A stretch of 20,375 nt of DNA from an uncultured Lachnospiraceae bacterium (GTDB taxonomy: Bacteria > Bacillota > Clostridia > Lachnospirales > Lachnospiraceae): the NCBI GenBank assembly GCA_910584325.1, contig CAJTZH010000051.1:1-20375 (forward strand), in the 5' to 3' direction. This document shows positions 12,403 to 20,375 of this stretch, piece by piece. A program made the translations under genes and the position numbers. Under the pieces are notes generated by a model. That model had not been told where the DNA came from. It saw only the letters and a list, made by a program, of their open reading frames with translations, and searched no databases. Positions within the stretch are counted from its first letter, which is position 1, and the number at the start of each line of letters is the position of its first letter.

Positions 12403-13434
12403 ATGAAAGATATAAAAGATATCAGATTTATTACAATCGGAGAAGTTTTACTTCGTCTTTCTCCTCCAAACTATGAAAAGATTCGTAATACCAATTCCTT
12501 TATTGTAAATTACGGCGGAGCAGAAGCCAACGTTGCTGCCTCGCTTGCCAATTTAGGCGTAGACAGCACTTTCTATACGGTACTCCCGGATAATTCCGTC
12601 GGCAAATCTGCCGTCAGATACTTAAGAACCAACGATGTACATATGTCAAAAACTGTTTTTGCCGGCGAACGTATCGGCATTTATTATCTTGAAGAAGGCT
12701 TTGCCGTGCGTTCATCCAAGGTTATTTACGACCGCAAAGGCTCTGCTTTTGCAACTTACGATTATTCCGGTATCGATATGAAACAGGTTCTGAACGGTTT
12801 TGACTGGCTGCATTTAAGCGGCATCACTCCTGCTTTGTCGGAGAACTGCCGTGTTCTGATTAAGAATGCGTTAATTGCCGCAAAAGAACTTGGATTAATG
12901 GTCAGCTTTGACGGCAATTACAGAAGCGCGCTGTGGAAATGGCAGGACGCAAGAGATTGTATTACGGAATATCTCCCATATGTTGACGTCCTTATCGGTA
13001 TTGAACCAATTAATCTGCCGGGTCCCGACGGAACGGACCTGAAGGAAGGATTAAGCCTACAGCCTGCCCTTGAGGAACAGGACCGAATTTTTAGGGCATT
13101 ATCGGAACGTTATCATTTTAAAGCCATCGGAAGGCATGTGCGCTATGTCCACTCAGGAAGCGAAAATTCCCTGAAAGCATATCTGTGGTATGACGGTAAA
13201 ACTTATGAAAGTAAGACTTTCCGTTTTAATATCCTCGACCGTGTCGGCGGCGGCGACGCATTTTCAAGCGGTCTCATTTACGCGATGATGGAACAGATGT
13301 CGCCTGACGAAATCGTCAATTTTGCTGTTTCTTCTTCCGTTATTAAGCACACTATACGAGGCGATTTTAATATAACGGACGACAAACAGTCTATACTTCG
13401 TCTGATGAATCAGGAATATGAAATAAAACGCTAA
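12403..13434 (+). CDS. PfkB family sugar kinase, probable 2-keto-3-deoxygluconate kinase
   Basis: Ribokinase-fold kinase that would phosphorylate 2-keto-3-deoxygluconate (Entner-Doudoroff / uronate catabolism) with ATP in the cytosol. The 343 residues carry the N-terminal substrate-side pattern TIGEVLLRLSPP (11-22) and GGAEANVAASLANLG (38-52). The C-terminal anion-hole and catalytic motif is VGGGDAFSSG, with the general base Asp at 285. The variable middle stretch (IGIEPINLPGPDGTDLKEGL) resembles the sugar kinases of gut Clostridia rather than E. coli KdgK. The exact sugar is therefore inferred. AAGGAG seven bases before 12403 decides the start; an ATG at 12352 overlaps the promoter. No other uronate-pathway gene is next to it. 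It ends at a bidirectional terminator. Confidence 0.85.
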   Translation: MKDIKDIRFITIGEVLLRLSPPNYEKIRNTNSFIVNYGGAEANVAASLANLGVDSTFYTVLPDNSVGKSAVRYLRTNDVHMSKTVFAGERIGIYYLEEGFAVRSSKVIYDRKGSAFATYDYSGIDMKQVLNGFDWLHLSGITPALSENCRVLIKNALIAAKELGLMVSFDGNYRSALWKWQDARDCITEYLPYVDVLIGIEPINLPGPDGTDLKEGLSLQPALEEQDRIFRALSERYHFKAIGRHVRYVHSGSENSLKAYLWYDGKTYESKTFRFNILDRVGGGDAFSSGLIYAMMEQMSPDEIVNFAVSSSVIKHTIRGDFNITDDKQSILRLMNQEYEIKR

Positions 13435-13448
13435 GTTTCTTACTTTAC

Positions 13449-13500
13449 AAAAAAGCCTTTTGAGACGATTCGAGCCTTGCCGTCCCAAAAGGCCTTTTCT
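13449..13500. terminator. Bidirectional terminator between convergent sugar kinase and methionine-synthesis genes
   Basis: GCCTTTTGAGACG (13455-13467) pairs with CGTCCCAAAAGGC (13481-13493) with one A-C mismatch and a 13-nt loop. TTTT follows at 13495-13498 on the plus strand. AAAAAA at 13449-13454 gives a T-run on the minus strand. It serves both converging genes, which end at 13434 and 13500. Confidence 0.85.
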
Positions 13501-15299
13501 TATTGCACGGTAATCCTGTTGATAATTCTCTGTATGAGCGCATATCGGTTAAATGGCGTCATAAAATAGTATCCGGCCGCAACGCCATCCAGTTTTTTGA
13601 TAATATCTTCGGATACTTCTACCGCAATATCCTCATATTCTTCTCTGGAAAGGTCCTGCGCATACCGGTTCATAATTTCATCCGAAATATGGATTCCCGG
13701 CATTTCATTCTGAATAAATACGGCATTTTTATGGCTGACAAGCGGCATAACACCTGCGATAATTTTTGCTCCCGTCTCATTTCGCAAATAAGTAATCCGT
13801 TCTATATCTTCATCCGAGTATACCGGCTGTGTGAGAAAACAAGAAACTCCCGCTTCGATTTTGCTCTTCATTCTGGCTGCAACCGCCTCTTTATTCACGC
13901 CGCTGTAATTGAGCGCACCACCGTAAAAAAACGGATGACCCGCAAATACATCCTCATTCATTGTTTTGACATAATTCATAAGACGGATGGAATTGTACTC
14001 AAAAACCTGCTTCACACCGTCGCCCTTTTGTACCGGGTCCCCTGTTACAATTAAAATATTATCGAGTCCGTTCATGGAAAGTCCCAGAAGCAGTCCCCTA
14101 AGTGCGATAATATTTTTATCACGGCAGGAAATATGAGGCATCACAGGCATTCCTGTCTCTTTTAAAACTTTAACGGCCAGCAACGCAGAATCCATCCTTG
14201 CCCTACCAAGCGGGGAATCAGAAAGTGTAATAACATCTGTTCCCTTTCCCTTTAAAAAAGCGGCTCCTTCCAGAACCTTGTCCGCATTTTCTCCAAAAGG
14301 AGGGTCCAGCTCAACCATAATAATTTTTTCGCCTCTGTTTAGTTTTGCCAGAAGAGGATTCTCCCTTTGCAATATATTACTTTTTCCTCTATCAGCCGGA
14401 ATCGTCTGTATCTGTCGTAACGGCCTGTTTTTCAGTCTTTCCGACAAAGAACGAATATAGTTTGGCGTTGTTCCGCAGCAGCCGCCAAGAATGCGGATGC
14501 CGATACTGTCCAATTTTTCCATCATATCCGCAAAATACGGAACATTATTGGAATATACAATTTTTCCCCGACTCATACTGGTATAGCTGGCGTTCGGAAG
14601 CGCGGATATGTACTTATTCCCCTCAAAAGCAGTTTTATTTAAAATGCGGCTTAAATGCGACGACGACATCCCACAGTTGAAACCGTAGCCGTCTATCGTC
14701 TGCTGCCGTTCCATGGCGCGCACCATAGACGGAATAGAAAGCCCCGCTTTTGTGTAGCCGGTTTTATCGAAAGAAAACTGCACTAATATAAAAATATCAT
14801 CCCGCGCTTTAATATAAGACGTAATTTCACCCAGTATTCCAAATTCCGCCTGCGTTTCAAAGACAAAACAATCCACATTTTCCTTGAGAAAACAATCTGT
14901 TATCCACAAATAACGGTTCAAGATATCGTCCTTTGCACATTGATAATCATAATTTACCGGTCCGATGTCCGCACCGATAAAAACAGGTTCACTATCATCA
15001 AGGATTCCCTCCTCACGGCATTCTTCTACTGCCTTGCGCGCAATAGAACAAGCAAGACGGATACATTCCTGCGTTTTCTCCCTCGTGTCAAAGGGTTCCC
15101 CTGCCATATCGAACGTATTGGTTCGTAAAAGCCTCGCTCCTGCCTTTATATATTCTTTATGAATCTCCTTAACAAGCTTTGGAGCCTTTTTATTCCCCAT
15201 CTCAGCTGTCAGTTCCGATTGCTTTCTGCTGTCAAAAAAGGTTCCCATCGCTCCGTCTGTTATTAGTCTGTTCTCTTTTAAATACTCCTGTAAATTCAT
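13500..15299 (-). CDS. Bifunctional homocysteine S-methyltransferase / methylenetetrahydrofolate reductase
   Basis: Fusion enzyme of the B. subtilis YitJ type, 599 residues. Residues 1-290 are a zinc-dependent homocysteine methyltransferase domain. It starts ITDGAMGTFFD (13-23) and carries the three zinc cysteines Cys209 (GFNCG) and Cys274/Cys275 (GGCCGTTP). Residues about 326-595 form the flavin-dependent reductase domain that converts 5,10-methylene-THF to 5-methyl-THF. It begins MVELDPPFGENADKV and contains VTGDP and FLTQPVYSD, typical of MTHFR. Together they would supply and use the methyl group for methionine synthesis. The domain order matches YitJ. GAGGGAG precedes the ATG. The gene follows cardiolipin synthase by 10 bp, so it is probably expressed from the upstream operon. 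No SAM riboswitch is next to it. The methyl donor used by the first domain is not certain. Confidence 0.93.
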   Translation of the reverse strand: MNLQEYLKENRLITDGAMGTFFDSRKQSELTAEMGNKKAPKLVKEIHKEYIKAGARLLRTNTFDMAGEPFDTREKTQECIRLACSIARKAVEECREEGILDDSEPVFIGADIGPVNYDYQCAKDDILNRYLWITDCFLKENVDCFVFETQAEFGILGEITSYIKARDDIFILVQFSFDKTGYTKAGLSIPSMVRAMERQQTIDGYGFNCGMSSSHLSRILNKTAFEGNKYISALPNASYTSMSRGKIVYSNNVPYFADMMEKLDSIGIRILGGCCGTTPNYIRSLSERLKNRPLRQIQTIPADRGKSNILQRENPLLAKLNRGEKIIMVELDPPFGENADKVLEGAAFLKGKGTDVITLSDSPLGRARMDSALLAVKVLKETGMPVMPHISCRDKNIIALRGLLLGLSMNGLDNILIVTGDPVQKGDGVKQVFEYNSIRLMNYVKTMNEDVFAGHPFFYGGALNYSGVNKEAVAARMKSKIEAGVSCFLTQPVYSDEDIERITYLRNETGAKIIAGVMPLVSHKNAVFIQNEMPGIHISDEIMNRYAQDLSREEYEDIAVEVSEDIIKKLDGVAAGYYFMTPFNRYALIQRIINRITVQ

Positions 15300-15309
15300 G
15301 CTGCTCCCT

Positions 15310-16929
15310 CTACAATATCGGCGCGAACAACCGCATCACCCTGCCGAATAATTTTTTTCTAAGCGGTATATCAATATAAATTTGCCTGGTTATTTCCATA
15401 CATTCATTCAACGTGCTGTTAAAATCCTGAATAATCTCATTAATACAATTACAACCGAACATATAAACGCCGCATTCGAAATGAAGGAACAAACTCCTGT
15501 AATCAAGATTGATGGAACCAACAACCGCCTTCTCGTTGTCGGAAACAAAAACTTTCGCATGGACAAATCCCGGCTTATATTCATAAATTTTAACGCCTGA
15601 CTCTAACAGCTCCGGATAATATGTCCTCGCTAAATGAAACGCATATTTTTTATCCGGAATATGCGGCATAATAATCTTTACCTCAACTCCGCGTTTTGCG
15701 GCGCTCTTTAACGCCATCATCATTTCATTGTCCAGAATCAGATATGGCGTCATAATATGCACATACTTCTCTGCCTGGTTGAGAATATCTAAATAGACCT
15801 GCTCGCCTGTATTTTCCTTGTCCAAAGGGCTATCTCCATACGGGATAACAAATCCGTCGGCTCCTTCAAAGGTATACTCGAATAAATACTTCCGTAATTC
15901 CCCATCCTGTACAAACTTGCTTTTTCTCTTAACTTCCAGATTCCACAACTGTAAAAACAGACAGGTAAATGTTTTAACAGCCTCTCCCCGCAGCATCACA
16001 GCCGTATCCTTCCAGTGTCCGAAACGTTCTATTTCATTAATATATTCATCTGCCAGATTTATTCCGCCTGTAAACGCAACTTTTCCGTCAATAACCATTA
16101 TCTTCCTGTGGTCTCTGTTATTCTGATGAATGGAGATTGCCGGTACGGGAGGTGAAAACACTTTTGCCTTTATCCCCAGCTCTTTCAGCTGTTTTTCGTA
16201 GGAATGCGGCAGAAGTTTCACAAGACAGGTTCCGTCATACATGACACGTACTTCCACGCCATGCGCTACGCGTTCTTTTAAAATTTCAAGAACGGCGTTC
16301 CACATGATGCCCCGATCAATAATGAAATACTCTAAGAAAATAAATTTTTCCGCTTTTTCAAGTTCCATCAGCATCTTCCTAAAGCAGGTCTCCCCTGACG
16401 GAAAATATTCTACTGCCGTATTGCGGTATACCGGATAATGAAGTGTCGAATTGAGATATCGTGCTGTATTAAACGCATCTTTATTCTGTTGACTTAAACT
16501 GTCCACTACGCCCTTTTTCTGTCTCAGGTACGGTGTAAGCTTTCCCCACCATTTCATAAGATTTCTGCGCATAACGTAGATTCTTGGCTGAAGACGGATT
16601 AGAAGGTACATCGGTATTCCGTAAATCGGAACTGCCACCACCGGAATAATCCATGATAACTTGTACATCGGATTCATCTGTTCATTGATAATAAAAACCA
16701 CAACCAGCAGTGATATTCCTGTAAAAGCCATCAAAAAATAGACAGAATTTTTGTAGTACTGCATGACAATAAAATAATAAAATGCGACCTGCAGAAAAAT
16801 CAGCAGAAATGTTACAATCGTTCTTCCGTACAATACATGCGTAATACCTTTGCGCCCTTTTTTCTTTACCTTCGTTAGTATCTCGTCCACTTTTTTCTCT
16901 AGTTTCTGGTCTTCATCATCAAAAATCAT
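15310..16929 (-). CDS. cls: Cardiolipin synthase (phospholipase D family)
   Basis: Membrane enzyme that joins two phosphatidylglycerol molecules into cardiolipin and glycerol. The 539-residue protein has a charged cytosolic N-terminus and hydrophobic segments at about 37-57, 62-82 and 92-113. Two HKD phospholipase-D catalytic motifs follow: HRKIMVID with His274, Lys276 and Asp281, then GGINLADEYI; and HAKVFVSD with His457, Lys459 and Asp464, then GSINLDYRS. Length and arrangement match bacterial Cls, slightly longer than the typical 480-510 because of the N-terminal extension. Its ATG follows the stop codon of the MATE gene with no gap (TAGATG). GAAAGGGG lies upstream inside the MATE end. Tight packing indicates co-transcription with MATE and the methionine gene. 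Confidence 0.95.
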   Translation of the reverse strand: MIFDDEDQKLEKKVDEILTKVKKKGRKGITHVLYGRTIVTFLLIFLQVAFYYFIVMQYYKNSVYFLMAFTGISLLVVVFIINEQMNPMYKLSWIIPVVAVPIYGIPMYLLIRLQPRIYVMRRNLMKWWGKLTPYLRQKKGVVDSLSQQNKDAFNTARYLNSTLHYPVYRNTAVEYFPSGETCFRKMLMELEKAEKFIFLEYFIIDRGIMWNAVLEILKERVAHGVEVRVMYDGTCLVKLLPHSYEKQLKELGIKAKVFSPPVPAISIHQNNRDHRKIMVIDGKVAFTGGINLADEYINEIERFGHWKDTAVMLRGEAVKTFTCLFLQLWNLEVKRKSKFVQDGELRKYLFEYTFEGADGFVIPYGDSPLDKENTGEQVYLDILNQAEKYVHIMTPYLILDNEMMMALKSAAKRGVEVKIIMPHIPDKKYAFHLARTYYPELLESGVKIYEYKPGFVHAKVFVSDNEKAVVGSINLDYRSLFLHFECGVYMFGCNCINEIIQDFNSTLNECMEITRQIYIDIPLRKKLFGRVMRLFAPIL

Positions 16930-18270
16930 CTACGCATGCCCCTTTCGCGGAGTTCTCAATATATCAATTGTAAATATCCTGACAATCAACGGAATCACCA
17001 TCAGCACCCATACAATCGGTTCCGCCAGTATAATTCCCCAGTAAGCAAGACGCGGCGTCAGAAAAATTACGATAAGAACTTTGCCTGCCAGCTCAATAAA
17101 ACTGGAAATCACCGGCACGATGCAATCGCCAATTCCCTGAAGCGCATTCCTAAATACGGTAATCGCCGCCGGAACAAAGTATAGCACAGTATCTACCCTC
17201 AGGTAAAGAGAAGCGGTGAAAATAACTTCCTCCTGTGTTGACGCTGTCACGGCATAAATTAAAAACGGCGCAACAGTATAACTTGCAAGTATTACAAGAA
17301 TACACCATCCCCATGCCATCAACAGCGCATCCCTTATCCCTGTTTTTATCCGGCCGTTCCTTTTTGCGCCCAGGTTCTGCCCGCAGTACGTTGTCATCGT
17401 CATACCAAGAACACTGAACGGAAGCATAAATAATTCCGTCAGCTTTCTGGCAGCCGAATGCGCTACAATCGTATTTGTGCCAAACGTATTAATTGCACTC
17501 TGCAGCGACACCGTACCAAGAGAAACCAGCGATTGCATGAATCCCATTGACAAACCGGATGCCAGCAGTTTCTTTGCCAGTTTATTGTCTGCCTTCCAAT
17601 CTATCTTTTTAATTCTTAAAAAGTCATATTTCTTCCACATATAAACGGCACAAAGAACAAACGCCGCCGTTTGGGATAGCACCGTGGCTGCCGCCGCGCC
17701 TGCCACCCCCATATGCATTCCCAGTATCAGCCCGTAATCCAGAAAAATATTGAGTATCGTGGAGAAAATAAGAAAACATAGTGGTGTTATTGTATCCCCG
17801 ATTGCCCTTAGTATACTTGCGCAGATATTATACAGCATAGAAGCCGTCATTCCTGCAATAATTATAAAAATATAAGCATAGCCCTGCTCAAAATGTTCAT
17901 CTGGCATATTCAGCCATTTTAAAATTGTCTCTAAACCACAGATACTTGCAATCGTCAAAAAAACAGAAATCACAAGTCCCAATACCAAAGCCGCCGCAAA
18001 ACTTCTACGCACGCCAAAACGGTCGCCCGCTCCAAAATACTGTGCCGTGATAACGGAAAATCCACTCGTGAGACCTATCAGAAACCCCACAATCAGCGAA
18101 TTTAGCGTCGTCGTTGCTCCCACCGCCGCAAGAGCGTCCAATCCCAGCGTACTTCCCACAATTCTCGTATCCACAAGACTGTAAAATAACTGAAAAAGAC
18201 TGCCCACACAAATCGGAATTGCAAAATGAATTATGGCTTTTATCGGTTTTTCTCTGGTTAAATCTTTCAT
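16930..18270 (-). CDS. MATE family efflux transporter (second copy)
   Basis: Membrane exporter of the same superfamily as the gene at 4342-5700 but clearly divergent from it; the substrate is unknown. The 446 residues comprise about twelve hydrophobic segments. It has FAIPICVGSLFQLFYSLVDT (16-35), the ALAAVGATTTLNSL element, and internal-repeat motifs ILRAIGDTITPL in the first half and NALQGIGDCIVPVISS in the second. The N-terminus starts MKDLTREKPIK directly before the first helix, normal for the family. The ribosome binding site is weak (TAGGAC) and the upstream GH25 stop is only 10 bp away, so translation may depend on the upstream gene. It abuts the cardiolipin synthase gene with no gap. 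Confidence 0.93.
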   Translation of the reverse strand: MKDLTREKPIKAIIHFAIPICVGSLFQLFYSLVDTRIVGSTLGLDALAAVGATTTLNSLIVGFLIGLTSGFSVITAQYFGAGDRFGVRRSFAAALVLGLVISVFLTIASICGLETILKWLNMPDEHFEQGYAYIFIIIAGMTASMLYNICASILRAIGDTITPLCFLIFSTILNIFLDYGLILGMHMGVAGAAAATVLSQTAAFVLCAVYMWKKYDFLRIKKIDWKADNKLAKKLLASGLSMGFMQSLVSLGTVSLQSAINTFGTNTIVAHSAARKLTELFMLPFSVLGMTMTTYCGQNLGAKRNGRIKTGIRDALLMAWGWCILVILASYTVAPFLIYAVTASTQEEVIFTASLYLRVDTVLYFVPAAITVFRNALQGIGDCIVPVISSFIELAGKVLIVIFLTPRLAYWGIILAEPIVWVLMVIPLIVRIFTIDILRTPRKGHA

Positions 18271-18280
18271 CGTTCTAGTC

Positions 18281-19981
18281 CTACTCTACAGACGGCACCC
18301 ATGCGTTCAGGTCTACCAGCGTCTCAATTCCGTCCACTTGTCCCTGACTGCTGTACTGCCATATCTCAACTTCCATATCCGGTATTTTATCCGGGTCCGG
18401 TTCCAACGCGTCATTATTAGGATTCTCTCCTGTAGCTTCCTCATCCTCTCCCGGCCACATCGCGTACCATATTTTGCATGAAATCTGGGATAAATTCATA
18501 TTATCCTGAAGCCATCTTTTATTGGAATACAACATCGGTTCGTTACCATATGTGCTGATTACGTTTGCGAAAGTATTGACTATCTGCGTCCGCTCCTGCG
18601 ATGTTAAAAGATTCTGTCTTCCCGGGTCGTCTGCCGTCCCGCATGCTTCTATATCAATAGCATACGGCAAATCGGGCGTATACCCCTTGCATAGTTCCAT
18701 AATCATACTTGCTTCTTCCGCCGCCTCGGACGGATTCACCGCCTGCGAAAAAATATACACTCCATACGGCATTCCCGCAGCTTCCGCCTTTTCTATATTT
18801 TCACGGAATCTTGCGTCCTCTACAAGAACGCCCGTCGTCCATCCGCGATAACCGCAGCGGATAATCGCAAAATCAATCCCTGCATTCTTTAACGCTTCAA
18901 AATCAATATCCTCCTGATATTCCGAAACATCAACCCCTGTAACGGATGCTTTTTGTCCGTCCTTATTAAAATAATACCACAATCCGTCGAGCTTAACCCA
19001 GCCGGTAACCGGATATCCGTCGTTATTATTATAATAGTGCTTGCCTTTCTTAGAATACCAGCCTACATAGACATCCTCTACTCCCGTCATCATATGCGGA
19101 ACAAGACTGTACAAGTTTAATATGCCGTCGTCTTCAATCAACGCTTTTGATACATAATATTCATCTAAGCGAGGATCAAACCGTTCTTCCTCATAGACAT
19201 AACCGGTTCTAACGGTTCCCCCAATCAACAGCTCCCTTTTGTTGCTGTTCTTAACAAAGTCTTCTGTGGAAACGGATGAATCAACCGAAACGGCATTCAG
19301 CTTTTCGTACTGAATCTCGCCGTCCTCCGTCAAAACCGGCATATTAACCTCAAATTTCTCACTGTTTCCAAGAATAAAACCCGCATTAATCATATTGCTT
19401 ACTTTAACCGCGTTATCACTCTTAACATCCGGATTCTCCCCGCTGCTGACAAATGACTTGTCTTCACGTTCTACATCCACGTCCTTCTGCTGCTTTATTT
19501 TTTCGATAATATTTTCGTCATATTTATAAACTACAAAAGAGAGCGGTATCGGATTTGCGTCCATATACGCTTCCATCGGACGAAGATATATTTCGTAGGA
19601 ACCGGAATCCAGTTCCTCTATATACACAGAACCATCCCCGTCGTCATCGGCATACTCAACGCCCTCAATCGTTGCGGACAACGCCTTATCTAATAAAAGA
19701 CCCCCTTCTGCCTCGACAACACAGACCGTAAACGGTTCATCCAGAATACGGGCATTTTTATCATCAAGAATACGGACCTCAATACCTTCTCCTTTATTGA
19801 CGACTTCTAATCTCACATATTCCGTGCGCTCCCGTTTTGTTTCCTGTTCGGTCTGCGCGGTTGTCTGTGCTGCTGCCGCGGTCGTACCTGATACCGGATT
19901 GAGTTGCGGTTTATTTCTTTTACCGCACGACGCCAGTAAAAATGTCCCTGTCAGTACCATTATAAGTATTACTTTCTTCAT
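18281..19981 (-). CDS. GH25 (lysozyme-type muramidase) lipoprotein with a choline-binding-like repeat
   Basis: Predicted peptidoglycan hydrolase anchored on the outer membrane face. The 566-residue protein begins with a lipoprotein signal (MKKVILIMVLTGTFLLASC, Cys19) and an Ala/Thr/Gln-rich linker. Residues about 55-155 look like a beta-sandwich with a DDDGDGSVYIEELDSGSYEI element as in prealbumin-like surface modules. Residues 300-343 contain aromatic-glycine repeats (GWYSKKGKHYY, GWVKLDGLWYYFNKDG) like cell-wall-binding repeats. Residues 348-566 are the GH25 domain: GVDVSEYQ (Asp351), the catalytic DIE at 443-445, and the closing WQYSSQG (541-547) and VDLNAWV. AAAGGA eight bases upstream supports the start at 19981; an ATG nine bases earlier abuts that site. 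It is the first gene of the presumed four-gene operon. Confidence 0.93.
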   Translation of the reverse strand: MKKVILIMVLTGTFLLASCGKRNKPQLNPVSGTTAAAAQTTAQTEQETKRERTEYVRLEVVNKGEGIEVRILDDKNARILDEPFTVCVVEAEGGLLLDKALSATIEGVEYADDDGDGSVYIEELDSGSYEIYLRPMEAYMDANPIPLSFVVYKYDENIIEKIKQQKDVDVEREDKSFVSSGENPDVKSDNAVKVSNMINAGFILGNSEKFEVNMPVLTEDGEIQYEKLNAVSVDSSVSTEDFVKNSNKRELLIGGTVRTGYVYEEERFDPRLDEYYVSKALIEDDGILNLYSLVPHMMTGVEDVYVGWYSKKGKHYYNNNDGYPVTGWVKLDGLWYYFNKDGQKASVTGVDVSEYQEDIDFEALKNAGIDFAIIRCGYRGWTTGVLVEDARFRENIEKAEAAGMPYGVYIFSQAVNPSEAAEEASMIMELCKGYTPDLPYAIDIEACGTADDPGRQNLLTSQERTQIVNTFANVISTYGNEPMLYSNKRWLQDNMNLSQISCKIWYAMWPGEDEEATGENPNNDALEPDPDKIPDMEVEIWQYSSQGQVDGIETLVDLNAWVPSVE

Positions 19982-20023
19982 TCTGCCCATCCTTTATAAG
20001 CCTGTTCCAAAATTTACCAAACG

Positions 20024-20068
20024 AAAAAAACACCGTCCCCACAGCTCCTAAGTCTGCAAAAACGATGC
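20024..20068 (-). terminator. Possible imperfect terminator after tRNA-Lys
   Basis: On the minus strand GCATCGT (20068-20062) can pair with ACGGTGT (20036-20030), including two G-U pairs. A shorter inner stem (GCAG with CTGT) sits between them, and seven T residues follow. The stem is weak, so some transcripts may continue into the GH25 operon about 40 bp downstream. Confidence 0.35.
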
Positions 20069-20074
20069 CTTTAA

Positions 20075-20147
20075 TGCGCGATCAGGGGTTCGAACCCTGG
20101 ACACCCTGATTAAGAGTCAGGTGCTCTGCCAGCTGAGCTAATCGCGC
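20075..20147 (-). tRNA. tRNA-Lys(CTT)
   Basis: A complete cloverleaf of 73 nt including the discriminator base A at 20075. The acceptor GCGCGAT pairs with ATCGCGC. The D arm is GCTC/GAGC. The anticodon stem CCTGA/TCAGG has loop CTCTTAA, giving anticodon CTT at 20114-20112. The T arm is CAGGG-TTCGAAC-CCCTG. The anticodon reads the AAG lysine codon. No CCA is encoded, so the 3' end must be added. It is transcribed divergently from trmB. Confidence 0.96.
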
Positions 20148-20178
20148 ATATGCTATTTACTTTCGCAACGTAAGAATT

Positions 20179-20207
20179 ATTATAATTCATTGTTTTATAA
20201 AATGCAA
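20179..20207 (-). promoter_or_regulatory. Sigma-A promoter of tRNA-Lys
   Basis: On the minus strand TTGCAT (20207-20202) and a perfect TATAAT (20184-20179) are separated by 17 bp. The predicted start near 20172 leaves about 25 nt before the tRNA 5' end. It may also be the only promoter reaching the GH25 operon, since none is obvious between the tRNA and that gene. Confidence 0.8.
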
Positions 20208-20225
20208 GTACTTTTTTTATATTTC

Positions 20226-20254
20226 TTGATCTTTTTTTAGATTCTGTTTACAAT
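20226..20254 (+). promoter_or_regulatory. Sigma-A promoter of trmB
   Basis: TTGATC (20226-20231) and TACAAT (20249-20254) are separated by 17 bp. The GTG start of trmB follows about 26 bp downstream. It is back to back with the tRNA-Lys promoter, with 18 bp between the two -35 boxes. Confidence 0.7.
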
Positions 20255-20280
20255 AAAGCAAAAAAGACAGGAGAAGCAGC

Positions 20281-20375
20281 GTGAGACTCAGAAATATCAA
20301 AGGCGCCGGAGAAGCCGTCGCCGCCAGCACTTATGTAGTACAAGAGCCGGAACAGCAGGCCGGAAACTGGAATAC
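20281..20375 (+). CDS. trmB: tRNA (guanine(46)-N7)-methyltransferase, N-terminal fragment cut by the window edge
   Basis: SAM-dependent enzyme that makes 7-methylguanosine at position 46 in the tRNA variable loop. Only the first 31 codons and two bases are in the window, and they read through without a stop. The start is GTG, with AGGAG seven bases upstream. The N-terminal sequence MRLRNIKGAGEAVAAS, then TYVVQEPEQQAGNWN, follows the characteristic TrmB opening (RLRNIKGA... a Y-V-I/V stretch, EPE, and a G-x-W-N element). The SAM-binding domain lies outside the window. It is transcribed divergently from tRNA-Lys. Confidence 0.88.
   Translation, partial: MRLRNIKGAGEAVAASTYVVQEPEQQAGNWN

Noticed and set aside
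15300..15309. SAM riboswitch in front of the methionine-synthesis gene
   Set aside because: Only 10 bp separate it from the cardiolipin synthase gene, which leaves no room for the element.
16930..18270. The two MATE genes as a recent duplication
   Set aside because: Their sequences share family motifs but differ throughout and sit in different operons, so an ancient paralogy is more likely.
1..20375. CRISPR array, insertion sequence, prophage or defence system
   Set aside because: I found no regularly spaced repeats, transposase or integrase motifs, terminal inverted repeats or phage-like gene runs; most genes belong to standard chromosomal families.

Overview
The window looks like chromosomal DNA from a Gram-positive anaerobe of the Clostridia, most likely Lachnospiraceae. 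This is inferred from gene content, not from a search. The supporting signs are: a Bacillus-type SRP RNA directly downstream of tadA; a DUF2508 (YaaL) protein; a bifunctional homocysteine methyltransferase/MTHFR of the YitJ type; a GH25 lipoprotein with a choline-binding-like repeat; strong GGAGG ribosome binding sites; and AT-rich sigma-A promoters. I see no insertion sequences, phage genes, CRISPR array or defence island. This is a housekeeping and envelope region with short operons.

Layout, left part (1-7.8 kb). The left edge cuts the SRP RNA (minus strand, own promoter), which sits behind tadA. A palindromic AT-rich spacer separates tadA from a divergent GNAT acetyltransferase. Next come an unrecognised two-domain protein (minus) and a bacteriohemerythrin (plus) with one non-standard iron-ligand position. 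The run metG - MATE - tatD - rsmA follows on the minus strand. metG has its own strong promoter and a hairpin terminator after it. MATE/tatD and tatD/rsmA each overlap by 11 bp.

Middle part (7.8-13.5 kb). A DUF885 metallopeptidase-like lipoprotein (plus) ends at an 18-bp-stem terminator. A 51-codon acidic small protein (minus) and a DUF2508 gene (plus) follow. An alpha/beta hydrolase and a D-2-hydroxyacid dehydrogenase homologue form a two-gene minus-strand operon. The dehydrogenase homologue keeps its nucleotide-binding fold but has lost the family's catalytic Arg, Glu and His. A 2-keto-3-deoxygluconate-kinase-like PfkB gene (plus) comes next.

Right part (13.5-20.4 kb). Reading on the minus strand, a GH25 lipoprotein, a second MATE transporter, a cardiolipin synthase and the bifunctional methionine-synthesis/folate enzyme are packed with gaps of 10, 0 and 10 bp. 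They probably form one transcript, downstream of a tRNA-Lys(CTT) gene. The start of trmB (tRNA m7G46 methyltransferase) runs divergently off the right edge.

No clearly new multi-gene system is visible. The observations most worth following are the degenerate dehydrogenase paired with a hydrolase, the His-to-Gln change in the hemerythrin, the unlisted small acidic ORF, and the mixed envelope/methionine operon.
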